Below are positions 27,507 through 38,201 of a stretch of DNA of 64,000 nucleotides, piece after piece. Position numbers and translations under genes: made by a program. Under the pieces are notes generated by a model. The model made no database searches and was not told the DNA's origin. It was given only the letters and a program-made list of their open reading frames with translations. Numbering within the stretch: position 1 is the first letter of the stretch; each line of letters begins with the position of its first letter. Source of the DNA: Pneumocystis sp. 'macacae'. Lineage: Eukaryota > Ascomycota > Pneumocystomycetes > Pneumocystales > Pneumocystaceae. The stretch spans positions 124,001-188,000 of the forward strand of contig CM030733.1 of NCBI GenBank assembly GCA_018127085.1, written 5' to 3'.

Positions 27507-30500
27507 TGCTCGACATGTCTGCAAAAGATGCTTTTGCGCTCCACGAGGCACTGCGGACTGCCCCGCACGACCGCAAGCTCGATGTGCTTGTGCAGCTGCG
27601 CCGCTTTGTCAAGCGCAACGACGTGGCGGTGCGTCTCCGCCTCCTGTCTGTGCTGATCCGTGCAGCTCGACGCCGTCCCAGCACTCGTCGATGCCCTGCG
27701 CACAGGGCTTGCTGCAGGCAGCCCGGCACTGAGTGCCGAGTCTGTTGTCTGTCTTGCACACCTTGTCAAGCGCGTTGCACTCCAGGACGCTGCTCGCCTG
27801 CGCACCGCTGCGCCTGTGCTCGGCCCGCTGCTTGTTGAGCGCCTGGGCGACCTCCGCGACCGGCCGCGCGACGCCGCACACAGCGCGCTCGCTGTGCTGT
27901 GGCGCTCTGCGCCCTCCGACATCGAGCGCTGCATCCGCGACCACGGCTTTGCTGCCCGCAGCTCGCACGTCCGCGAACAGGCCGTCCGCTGGGCCCAGCG
28001 CATGCATGCCCAGGCAGCACTCCCCCTGCGCTGCTGCGCCGGCATCGTCCGCCTCCTCGAGGACGCAAACGACGCCGTCCGCGACGCTGCAAAGGCCGCT
28101 GTCCTCGATCTCTACAGGTGCGTCTCCGTCCAGGGCCCGCTGACCCTCCAGAGACGCGCCCCCCCACGCACGCGCCGAGCTGCGCCGCGAACTGGCCGAC
28201 CACCGCGTCCGCAAAAAGACCGCTGCCTACATCACCGACCTCCTCGACGACTCCGCCTCCCGCAGCGACGACTGCTCCCACGACGACCCGCCCCGCAGAC
28301 TCTGCACCGAGACCACTGTCTGTCCCGGCGCGCCTGCTGTCTCTCCCTGCCTCGACCACATGGATCCCGCATGGGTGCGTCTGCTGCCGCCCTGTCCTGC
28401 TGACAGCACAGGTCCACTCGGCCAGAGAGCTCGAGACCGAGATCCACGACATCGCCGCCGCCTTTGAGGGCAGAGAAACCGACACCAACTGGGTCGTCCG
28501 CGAGCGGCACATTGCCCGCCTGCGCGCACTGCTGCGCGGCAATGCCTGCCGCGACCACGCAGGCGTTGTCGCCTGGGCGCTGCGGCTGCTCACCGACGGC
28601 ATTGTCAGGGCGGTAGGTGCTCTGTGCAGCAGCAGTGCTGACGGCAGATCGGGTCGCTGCGGACAACACTGAGTCTTGCTGGGCTGCAGCTTGTCAAGGA
28701 CGCAGCACTTGTTGGGGCCGGACTGGACCAGCCAGCAGAGGCGCTGCTTGGAAGCCTTGTCCGGGCAAGCGGGCAGACGAAGAAGATTGTTGCTCGGGCA
28801 GCACAGGTGGTGGGCGGAGTGCTGGTGGGGAGTGTGTCGTACCAGGCGAGGATTGTGCAGCAGGTGGTGGGGGCAGCACAGGACAAGAATGCATCGACGA
28901 GACAGTGTGCAGCGGGGTGGCTGCGGGTGCTGCTTGAGACACACAGAGACGCAAAGGCACAGATAGAGGCGTCTGGCGGGACAGAGGCAGTGGAGCGGGC
29001 GATACGGAGCGGGGTGTCGGATGCACACAGCGGGGTCCGGACGGAGATGCGGGAGGTGCTGCGGTGTTTCCGGGAGCTGTGGCCAGAGAGGGCACAGAGG
29101 CAGGTGGAGGGGGTGTGGGGCGTGCTGACGGGGGCAGTCTGGTCGAGGGGCTTGATGCGGTTGCGCGGCGGCAGCTGGAGAGGGCGCTGCAGGGCCTGAG
29201 CATGGGGGGGCAGACGGGGCAGACGGGACAGGCAGGGAGAGTGGGGAAGGGGACGGGTGTGGCGAGGCGGGAAGAGGGGATGCAGGGGGGGCTGCAGTCG
29301 GGGGCGGTGCGGCAGGGCGTTGGGCGGCGGGGGGAGGGTGGGGAGCAGAGGGGGGGGCGGGGGGGGCGGGGGTCGCCGCGGAAGCTGACGGTGGGGGAGC
29401 AGCTTGTGCATGGGGACTGGCGGGTGCGTGTGGAGGGCATTGTGACGGTGGCGTGTCTGCTGGCAAAGAAGGAGCCGCCGGGGTATGAGGGGCGGCGGGT
29501 GCCGAGTCTGCCGGGGAACGAGGTTCTGGGGGGGGCGCTGCAGAAGCTGCTGAATGATCCGCAGGAGGAGGTGGTGAACCACCTGATGGCGCCGGAGGTA
29601 ATTGTGGAGGTGGCGAAGGTGGTGCCGCTTGAGCAGATTGTGCCGAGGATTGTGCTGCTGAGTGAGAGAGAGGAGAGTGGGCGGGGACACGACATAGTGG
29701 GGGCGTGTCTGCCGGCAGTGAAGAAGCTGGTTAGTGAGGGGGAGGGGGCAGAGGTGCTGGTGAGGGTTTTGACGGCGATGGGGCAGTCGGGGGTGGTGCC
29801 GAAGAAGCTTTCAGCAGCGGTGTTTACGACGTCGGAGAAGCGGAAGATCATGCACGGGGTTCTTGAGTGGATGGGGGAGCTGGTGGAGCAGCATGTTGAG
29901 AGCAGGGGGAGGGGGGAGGAGGGGAATGGGTACTTCAACGAGGTGTCGAATCTGAAGTTCTGTGTGAACCGGCTGGTGCCTATGATCAGCAGCATGCGGC
30001 CAGGGTCGGAGAACTATGGGCCGTTGGCGGGGCTGCTCAAGTCGCTGCGGGGGGTGAACGAGGAGGTCTTCGACAAGGTTCTGCAGACGTTTGAAAAGGG
30101 GACGGTGAATGCACTGAAGAATGCGTGGGGGATAGTTGTTGAGGAGGAAGTGCAGGAGGAGGAGAAGGTGGCGTGTATTGAGGAGGTCCTTGGAAGTGTG
30201 CCGGTGGTTGGGTGTGCGAGGGCAGAGGGGGGTGAGCAGTATTCGCTGTCGCCGGCGGGGTCGCAGTCTGCGAGGTATTCAGATGTGTTTGTGGACCCGT
30301 TTGAGGAGAACTCGGCAGGACAGATGAATTTTGAGGACATGACGATGATCCAGATACCGAAGCTCCAGACGCGTGTTCTGAACAGCAAGGTCTGCAGGGA
30401 CATGCCCGTTTCTGGTCCGCCGGGCTCTGTCGGAGTGGATTCTGCGTTGGCTGCCCAGGACGCAGCCAGGGCGGGCGATCTGGGGGCTTTGGATGACAAG

Positions 30501-31510
30501 GCAGGCCAGACGGAGCAGGGGTCTCCTGTGCGCCCTTCCCAAGTCCCATTGGCATCGGACCCGGGGAAGCAGGAAAGCCGGGATGCGTCAATGAAGGACG
30601 AAGACTTCTCTAAAGACTCGGGTCTGTGGTTCCGCAAATATATGAAGAAGATTCCGACTACTCCACTCCCGAGAAACATAGATGATAGCATTAGGCTGCT
30701 AAGCAGTCTCGTTGAAAGGCTTGAAAACCATGATATGGATTCCTATGCCTTTAAGAAACTAATATGTATTTCGAAGGAGCATTCTCTTGAGTCGGATGCG
30801 GAAAACCATGATGATGCCGCTGATAGTTCTAAAAAGGGGGATATCTGGGTTTCAGGGAGCTTATTCAGTTCTTTGCTAAATGCTTTGCTTGATTTTATGA
30901 CGAAAGATTCTGTTTTGGAATTGAAGATTCAGGGACTTTTGCTTTTAAAGTATCTTTTTGATTATCAAAAGCTATATTTTAATAACCATGTATTGAATGT
31001 GTTTGATTATCTTCTCAAGCTTCGTTCAGAGGACTCTAATAATAGCCGTATTATATGTGCAGTAGAAGAGATAATATTTGAGATAGTGTCCTATTTCGAA
31101 CCACTCAAAGGGATTTCTGTATTTTTGTCGTATTTGGAGCCGTACATTTCTGATGATGACGACGAATCAAAGAAATATCTTTTGAAACAGCCAAATATTG
31201 TTATATGTTTGTCATCTTTAGCGATATTTATTAAGAAGCTGGGGAAACCAGAATTAGACCAATATCTCCAAAGAATCCCGTCGCTGGTTATTAAGGTGTG
31301 TTAGGTGCTTTTTCTTTTCCGATTCATTGGTTTTAGGCAATAAATGACAGAAACCCGGAGATTCGAAAAGAGTGCGTAACTGTATGTATATCAATAAATA
31401 GTGTTATCAAGAATTCCATGGAAATATTTGATTTGTTACAAGGGCTTACACACGGTCAGCAAAATTTATTGGTTTATTATTTTACAAAAAGCGGTGGAAA
31501 AGATATGTAA
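27507..31510 (+). CDS. CLASP-family microtubule-stabilising protein (Peg1/Stu1-like)
   Basis: CLASP proteins bind microtubules through TOG domains and promote rescue at the spindle midzone and kinetochores. The start is MLDMSAKDAF at 27507 (or the second Met at 27516). TOG-like HEAT repeats are seen in ALSAESVVCLAHLVKRVAL, PLLVERLGDLRDRPRDAAHS and DAAKAAVLDLYRDAPPHARA. A CLASP_N-type domain runs from about 28420 (WVVRERHIARLRALLRG, LQLVKDAALVGAGLDQPAEA, VRTEMREVLRCFRELWPERA). An RG-rich linker (29190-29390), a middle segment and a C-terminal HEAT region to the stop at 31508-31510 follow. About six introns of 35-45 bp occur, one with a GC donor at 29100. Composition changes within the gene: C-rich, then G-rich, then AT-rich after about 30650. 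Confidence 0.85.
29190..29395 (+). repeat. G-rich low-complexity tract in CLASP linker, G-quadruplex candidate
   Basis: This stretch encodes a Gly/Arg/Gln-rich linker (GGQTGQTGQAGRVGKGTG, RRGEGGEQRGGRGGRG). At about 29331-29372 there are at least five consecutive runs of four or more G on the + strand. A hand count of 29341-29400 gives 40 G and 10 C. Confidence 0.75.
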
Positions 31511-31686
31511 AATAAGCTTTATATTATAGGTGCACTAAAAGATGCTTGTTAAATATATTTTTCAACATGATAAATAAGAATCGTTTGAATATATGAAAGT
31601 TTTATGTAATGAATTATGACTTTGTTTCTTTTAGTTGTTTGCACCACTACATTTTGTTTCAGTAAGTCTTAGTTTAGTTTATTTTT

Positions 31687-32094
31687 CTATTGGATTACCA
31701 TCGAAGAAGGAATCCATCCTGATGGTTGACGGTGTCTCCATTCTTTTTTTGCGCTAATATTCCAAATCCAGAGAACAAGAAGTGACATCCCTGTAATACA
31801 AATAGCTGTATTTGATTTCCTAGAAATAAAATAAAATATAGAATATTTACTGAGAACTCCAAACCATTTTTTAGGATAGCACCACCATCCTAGATGTGTT
31901 GGAGAAAGAAAACATTATTTTGGAAAAAATGTTATTTATTACCTCCTGAAGGTGACCTATAAAAGTTAATAAATTATTAATTAAAAAGGCTTTGTAGAAA
32001 CATGCCATACGTCTTTAGGAAAAGGATAATGATGATTTCCCTTTATTTTTATTAATTATTTTTTCAAGTTAGTTTTTTTAGTAAAATATACCAT
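31687..32094 (-). CDS. Small single-span membrane protein, complex I accessory subunit candidate
   Basis: This is a short gene assembled from small exons. The ATG at 32094 is followed at once by an intron (GTATATTTTACT...AATAAAG). Exon 2 gives GNHHYPFPKDVW, and later exons read SPSGGWWCYPKKWFGVLS and NTAICITGMSLLVLWIWNIS followed by AKKEWRHRQPSGWIPSSM. One transmembrane helix with a positively charged, RHRxP-containing end is characteristic of small fungal complex I subunits, but I cannot name the subunit. The join between VW and SPSGG is uncertain. It diverges from the mL44 gene with about 194 bp between the starts. Confidence 0.5.
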
Positions 32095-32288
32095 AAGATA
32101 TCTTTTTTTGAGATTCGATGTCAAGAAAATTAAACATAAAAATATGTATAAAAATGAGGGAAAAGAGAATTTTCACTTGTTTGTTTTCTCTATTGAATAT
32201 GAATAGTAGGAATGGTATTTATGTTGCCTTTTGTTTTTAAGAATTTTTAATTGTTTTTTAAACAGGATTTGTATTTCAAAAAAGATAT

Positions 32289-33342
32289 ATGGTAAATGTT
32301 AGCTCAGCAGATAAGATAAATAAAAAGGATATAGAAGTGGACATTTTTAAGCTTGAAAACGAAATTTCACCGAAGTTATTTGCTCTTCATGCTCGGCTAA
32401 AATTGGGATTGCAATTTTCTAAATCTACTCTTGTTCGAGCGTTTATTGATTCTCGAATTACATCTGGCATAAAGTTTGCACCAAATAATGAGAGTCTTTC
32501 TACTCTTGGAGCATGTATTATGAAATATTATGTATCAGAGTATTTGGTTTCTCGTTGGCCTCGTTTACCATACAATATTCTTAGGGCAGCTATGTGGGGA
32601 TATTGTGGATCTAAAGCTTTAGCAAGAGTTGGCAGAGAATGGGGTATTGAGATGAGTGACAAAGAGGTTAGGATACTTCATGAATCGTCAGAAAGCGAGC
32701 TTCGTGGCACTGTTTCCGAGATTCTATCAGAAGCGAAAAAAGGGATGCTTGTATTTAAAAGAACGGGATGGATACCAAATTATAATTCGTTTCTAAAAGA
32801 TCGTTTTGATGAGGTTGCTGTTTCCGGAGTAGTGAAGTCGATTATTGGGGGTGTTTATTTGCATTGTGTAAGTTTAATACAGGTAATATTTGTTTTGTTA
32901 ATTTTTAGGGTCTTCATGATGTTAGGATTTTTATTAATGATCACATAATTTCAAGACATCTTTCTATTCCTTCTTTATTTTCGTTTGATCAGCCTACTCG
33001 AGAATTGTCTATGCTTTGTTCTCGTCAGAAGTTAAAACCTCCTGTATCACGGTTAATTGCGGAGACTGGTCGACGTAGTAGTTCGCCTTTATTTATAGTA
33101 GGTGTATATTCTGGGCATGAAAAATTAGGAGAAGGACATGGGTCCAGTTTGAAAGAAGCTAAACATATTGTAGCGTAAGATATTATCTTGAATCTCTAAT
33201 ATTGTTGTAGGCATCAATTGATGCTCTTAAAGCATGGTATTTGTACGAGTCAAAAGGGTTTGATCGTCCTAGTAAAAGTCTTGAGAATAATAAAGAAATA
33301 TATACTCCTGTGCATATAGATTGTGGAGAAGTTATAGTGTAA
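32289..33342 (+). CDS. mrpl3: Mitochondrial large-subunit ribosomal protein mL44 (Mrpl3)
   Basis: mL44 is an RNase III-fold protein that has lost catalysis and forms part of the mitoribosomal exit-tunnel rim. The segments [40 protein letters not shown] and [18 protein letters not shown] match the RNase III-like domain. After an intron near 32867-32909 the double-stranded-RNA-binding part follows ([48 protein letters not shown]). A last intron lies near 33176-33212 and the C-terminus ends DCGEVIV. The acidic catalytic motif of active RNase III is not apparent. Alternative: a mitochondrial RNase III, less likely. Confidence 0.82.
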
Positions 33343-33789
33343 AGTGACTATGAAAATAACTGAATGGTATTCGTTCTATACATTAAGTGTTATGTTAAAT
33401 TGTTTTAATTTGATATTTTTTTATGACAGTCAGGTTTTATTAGAATCCTTTTATTTTGAAAAAATATTCAGAAACTTGTAATATTTGGGAATATTTACAT
33501 GCTTCCGTATAAAAACTAAGGCGTTTTGTATATTTCTGAATGATTTGAAATTAATGGTGCAAAATAATAGCATCTTGATTGTTTTGATTTCTTACCGAAA
33601 AATGGGTTTAAAATTAGTTTTAAGAATTTTATAAAAGACTAAGTTTAAATATGTTGTTTTTGGAGCAACCGTACAGTATTATATTGAGATAAAGTTGCAA
33701 ATTATTAAAGTATAATACGTTTTATATTGCTTAATTTTATTAATACACATTAGTTATAAAATAGTGTCGTTTATTTTAGTACAATTTTT
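33343..33789. other. Convergent AT-rich spacer
   Basis: No gene or repeat was recognised between the mL44 and Ctk2-like genes. Confidence 0.55.
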
Positions 33790-35033
33790 TTATTTTTTCG
33801 CATTTTTAGTTTTAGATGTTTCTGATTCATTTTTCTCACGTTGATGATCTAAAATGAAACGTACTGTTCCTTTATCACTAATAATTCCAATTCGAAAGGG
33901 AAGTGATGAAAATTCTATGTCAGTTGTTGCATTTTTTAAAGATATTTCGGAAGATTTATGAAATTTATTAAGAGAAATTTGGATAATCATAAATTTACTA
34001 ACGTCAGTATTATGACCTACAATAGTAACCTGTCGATGATGAATATATAAATCAAGAATATCACATAAAGCATCTATTAAATGTTTAAAGAAATAGAAAA
34101 AATTTAAAAAAATACTAACTAATGAGTGTTTCTTTTTTTACAAAGAATTTTTCATATGCATCTTCAAAAGGCTGCTCAAGTAGTATTGATGAAAGAACAA
34201 GTGCCATTAAAGCAATGCAGTGTGGAGGAAATTTAAGAGGCGAAAACGTTTTATATGAATCAATGCTTATATCCCATGCTTTTTGAGCTATCTCTTTAGA
34301 AACTATTGTAAATGAGTACTTATTTGGCTAAAAGAGTATATTACGTTTTAAATATCGTGCGAATTTGATGATATAGGGTTGTGGATGACGTTGTCTAAAA
34401 TCAAAACAAGATGTTTCTAAAACCATTCTTTCCAAACCAATAATTCTCTTTTTTTGTTCTTCTATTGTCTTATGAAAATTATTTAGCTTTGTATTTATAT
34501 ACAGAAATAAATACTTGACTTTTAAATGATATATCCGGTCCATTTGGGTGTTTTAAGTTGTAGCTAGCTATAAGAATATCTTTCAATTTTTTAGATGTAT
34601 CTTCCATTTTACATGCTACAAACAGACATGCTGCTGCTGTGTCCTGTTGATATTAATTATTTTTTGATTTACAGACATATTATTACGATATATGAAAACT
34701 CTGACATAGGATTGAATAAGTGAAATCGATGATATATTATCATTGCACTTCCGATGGTTCGTATAGGACTATTAAACTATATTAGTATCTAATTTAATCA
34801 AAAAAAAAATCCATAACGAACAATCTCATCTGTTTCCCGACAATATGCATCCATGCACATGCTTGAAACTTGATCTGAGTTTCTTTACTCTCAGAAAGTG
34901 AAGGTGACCGGGAACTGGCTGACAATGATGCAATTTGTTTTGTAGAAAAATATGGCCATGAAAGATGTACTGCAACTGGATACTTGTCATCACTAAAATG
35001 AAATTTTTGCGTATTTGGTGCAGAATAATCCAT
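33790..35033 (-). CDS. ctk2: CTD kinase cyclin subunit (Ctk2/Lsc1-like)
   Basis: This is a cyclin partner of the CTDK-I kinase that phosphorylates Ser2 of the RNA polymerase II tail. Exons from 35033 read MDYSAPNTQKFHFSDDKYPV and then the cyclin box: KFQACAWMHIVGKQMRLF, DTAAACLFVACKMEDTSKKL followed by KDILIASYNLKHPNGPDI, and RIIGLERMVLETSCFDFRQR continuing HPQPYIIKFARYL. The HPQPYIIKFAR element is characteristic of Ctk2. The second cyclin fold follows (SPLKFPPHCIALMALVLSSI). A long C-terminal exon (33790-33990) ends SETSKTKNAKK. About six introns are present. It shares a 308-bp divergent promoter with the thioesterase gene. Confidence 0.85.
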
Positions 35034-35341
35034 TTTTTAAAATATTTAATAAATGTTTTATTCAAATTGTTATTTTTGTTTTAAAAATAGAATTTCTGTT
35101 AAAAAGGCATTTAAAAACTATATAGTATATAGTCATATAGAGGAAATATTTTTATTGTTTACTTCGCATTTCTTTTACCTTAATATGTAAATATATGAAT
35201 AAAAAAAGATACCTTATTATATATAATACAAAAAAAATAATGTTTATCGTGATTGTTTTTAATCTTGAAAAAATATATATTTATTCAGAATATGAATTAA
35301 TGTCAGATTTTTATAAGAATAATTTTTTTCTTTGTATTAGG
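35034..35341. promoter_or_regulatory. Divergent promoter region of ctk2 and the thioesterase gene
   Basis: 308 bp of AT-rich sequence separates the two start codons. An in-frame upstream extension of the + gene from 35195 is open, so part of this region could be coding if an earlier ATG is used. Confidence 0.4.
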
Positions 35342-36565
35342 ATGCTTTTTTGTTTTTTTTTTGCTTTTTTCTTTTCTGTTTCTTCTTTTTTACAAAATAT
35401 ACAAAATACACAAGATATGCGGAAAACAGGGCTTCCTGTTGTCATATGGCATGGATTGGGTGATAGTTATAATTCAGAAGCAATGCAAGAAATTGTTGAT
35501 ATTCTGTCTGAATTGCTGAATACGTATGTTCATTCAGTTTATCTAGATGAATATTCACTGAATGATAAAAATGACGGTTTTTTTGGAAATGTTAATAGTC
35601 AGGTATTAATAAGTATTGTTAGTTAAATATGAATTTCTAAAAATGATTAAAGATTGATTTCGTGTCGCAGCAATTATTGAGTATTGAAGAATTGAAAAAT
35701 GGATTTAATGCTATTGGATTTAGTCAAGTATATCTTTTTGTATGAATCTAAGTGTAACTGAGTTTAGTAGGGCGGGCTGTTTTTGAGGTTTTTTTTGTTA
35801 GATTTGTTGCATATTTAATTTTTTAGAGCGTATATTGAACGTTATAATTTGCCTCCAGTTGTTAATTTTATCACGTTTGGTACACCGCATAACGGAATAT
35901 CAGATTTTTACTGTCCCTCTGGTGTTTATATTTGTAAAGCAGTGAATTATTTAATTAAACATGGTTTATGGTCATATTGGCTAAGAAATAATATTGTTCC
36001 TATACAATATTATAGAGTAAGTTTTTCAATTTTGATGGACATAATAAGCTGATACTTTTTTTAGGATCCTGAAAATATGGATGATTATTTTGCACATAAT
36101 TTTTTTCTAGCTGATATTAATAATGAAAAAGAAACGAAAAATGTTACATACGCTAAAAATTTGGCTTCATTGAGAAGTTTTGTCATGGTTGAATTTGAGC
36201 AGGATTCCCTAGTTATACCAAAAGAAAGTTGTGTACTAACAATGTTATTTCATTTCTAGTTGTTAATTTAAATAGGGTTTTAATGATTATAATAGTTTAA
36301 CGAATGAAATTATATACTTAAGAGATAGACCGATATATAAAGAGGATTGGATAGGCCTTAAATTGCTTGATGAAAAAAATGCACTTATTCATATAACCAT
36401 TCCTGGGAAACATGTATATATAATATTCGATGTATTATTTTAAAGACTAATTTGTTTAAGATGGAATTGGATTATAAAGTCCTTATACATATTGTCAAAA
36501 AGTATTTTATAGAATCTACTGAACCTGAAAATATCATTCAATGGCAATCAGAAGATATGTATTAA
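35342..36565 (+). CDS. ppt1: Palmitoyl-protein thioesterase
   Basis: This is a lysosomal/vacuolar enzyme that removes thioester-linked fatty acids from proteins. I chose the ATG at 35342 because it begins a signal peptide (MLFCFFFAFFFSVSSFLQ). The domain continues GLPVVIWHGLGDSYNSEAMQ. Across two introns (about 35727-35768 and 35787-35826) the spliced reading is GFSQGGLFLRAYIERYNLPP, with the nucleophile serine, then VNFITFGTPHNGISDFY, IPKESC and a last exon ending IIQWQSEDMY. A downstream Asp (DYFAHNFFLADINNE) and the His of PGKHM are candidates for the remaining triad. Fission yeast fuses this enzyme to dolichyl pyrophosphate phosphatase; here the gene stops without such a fusion. Confidence 0.87.
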
Positions 36566-36659
36566 AAGAATTAGATTGCTTTTGAAATAATATTTAATAG
36601 CACCTTAATGATCAGCATTATGTTTCTCTATTAATATAAATATTTAGGATATGATATAT

Positions 36660-37765
36660 TTAATATTTTGTTTCTATGAAACATCCTTTTGCATTATTTT
36701 TTTGTTTTTTATTCTTTTTTAAATTATTATTTAACATATTTTCATTATACTTTTTTTTTTGTATATTTTGTATGGAATGAGAGTCTGAGCTTTTTTCTGT
36801 TTCAGAATCCTCTTTATTTGAATCATCAAGTTTTCTTTTTTTGTTCTCTGTAGCTATTAAGGGTGTTTCTTTAATTTTATCGACGTCTGGATCAAAAATC
36901 TTTTCATTAAGCCATATGGGTAAGGCAATACTTTCACATGTTTTAATGTGAAATCCTTTTATGCCTTTCCACTTACTTTTAACGAATTTTTCAGCAAGCG
37001 TGGTTGTAATGATTTGAATGTTTTCTGCAATTTGCTCTGGTGTCTGGCAAATTGAACCGCATTTTACACTTGTACATGTTCCAGGGGACAAATGAAGATA
37101 TGTTGAGTTGTATGCTTTCTCTACTTCTTTAAAAAGGTGTTCAGATGTAGATTTTGTTGCTAAATCAATTGGAATTGGTTGTCGTTTTTTTTCATAAAAT
37201 GTTTTTCCCAAAAGTTTTGGAAGTAATGGAACTACTCGGTCATCTGCTAAAAAGAGGTCATAGGAATCCCGAAGCACCCTTCTTTGTTCATAAGACTTGA
37301 ATTTTTTCCGCAATTTAGATACACCAATTACTTTTGTAACACGTGCATCTAACTTTGCAGATGCAACCAAATCCTTATAAAATCTTTGAGGATCTTTTAC
37401 GATTAAGCAGCACTCGCTATCTGGGCTAATAATAGGGTGTTTTAAGATACTATAATTTTGAATAAGAAAAAATATAGAAAAATTATTTGATGTACATTTT
37501 TGATGGTTTAAGTTTTTTTCTGTCAACAATAAATGTTTTTGTAGTCAAAATAACCCATACTGATAACGAATATCTTAAATCTGATTTGTCTAGAGTCAAA
37601 AGGTCCTGTTTTTGTTTTTTTTCCTTTTTTTTTTCTACTGATTTAACATATTTTAAAAGCACTCTACATGCATTTTCTGCCTAGAAAACATATAATGTTA
37701 TAAAATGGATATAGATAAATGAAAGAATGCACTTGTGATCTAATAAATTCTTTTTGGTCTTCCAT
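36660..37765 (-). CDS. Ribosomal L1-domain ribosome biogenesis factor (Utp30/Cic1-like)
   Basis: The first exon MEDQKEFIRSQ (37765) is spliced to AENACRVLLKYVKSVEKKK and VWVILTTKTFIVDRKKLKP. The L1 fold continues CCLIVKDPQRFYKDLVAS, VTKVIGVSKLRKKFKSYEQR and LFLADDRVVPLLPKLLGKTF. The segment CTSVKCGSICQTPEQIAENI matches the L1-domain RNA-binding end. The C-terminus is a Lys/Asn-rich nucleolar-type tail (KKNKKQKNNAKG). These features mark RSL1D1/Utp30/Cic1 proteins of pre-60S or pre-90S particles rather than a ribosomal uL1. I cannot choose between Utp30 and Cic1. Confidence 0.85.
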
Positions 37766-38201
37766 TTTTATAAAATCTTTTTTTGAAAATTTGGAGATAG
37801 TTGATCGGATTGAATCTAGGACGGTTCAAGATTAGCTTATTCGATAATGTTGATTAAGATGTTAAGGTTTGAATAAGGATTTGAGATTTCTAACATGCAA
37901 AAGTGTATAAAATAATAGAAATATGGTTTTACATTGGCCTTTTATATATGTTTTTTTTGTTTTTTAAAAAAAGAAAAAAAAAATTAATTTTTAAATATCT
38001 TCAAAAAAATTTTATATAGAAGAAATGTTTAAATTGTATTAATAGTTATAGAGTTTGAATATTTCTTTATATTTATTTCTATTGAAAACGTATTAGTTTT
38101 TCGTTTTAAAGAATAAATAGAGCTCTGTAAGCTTATAATTATCTTTTTATAAAATGGATTTATTGTTACGAGATACGATTTTTATTTTCTGAAATAAGAT
38201 A
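37766..38201. other. Divergent AT-rich spacer
   Basis: Promoter region for the L1-domain gene and the PTEN gene. No discrete element was seen. Confidence 0.5.

Noticed and set aside
26840..28214. Very long open reading frames on the - strand within the GC island (for example 26963-28045 and 27766-29466)
   Set aside because: GC-rich sequence has few stop codons. These frames overlap SmD1 and CLASP antisense, encode Ala/Arg/Pro or Pro/His-rich low-complexity sequence and have no family motifs.
28605..29995. Overlapping - strand frames rich in Pro/Leu/His opposite the CLASP linker
   Set aside because: They are the complement of the G-rich strand. Composition explains them, and they lack introns or conserved domains unlike real neighbours.
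24230..30650. GC island as horizontally transferred DNA or bacterial contamination
   Set aside because: It holds spliced eukaryotic housekeeping genes, and CLASP runs uninterrupted from the island into native AT-rich sequence.
35195..35341. Using the upstream ATG at 35195 as the thioesterase start
   Set aside because: It would bury the signal peptide behind a 49-residue Lys/Tyr/Ile-rich extension. The ATG at 35342 places the hydrophobic segment at the N-terminus as expected for a secretory enzyme.
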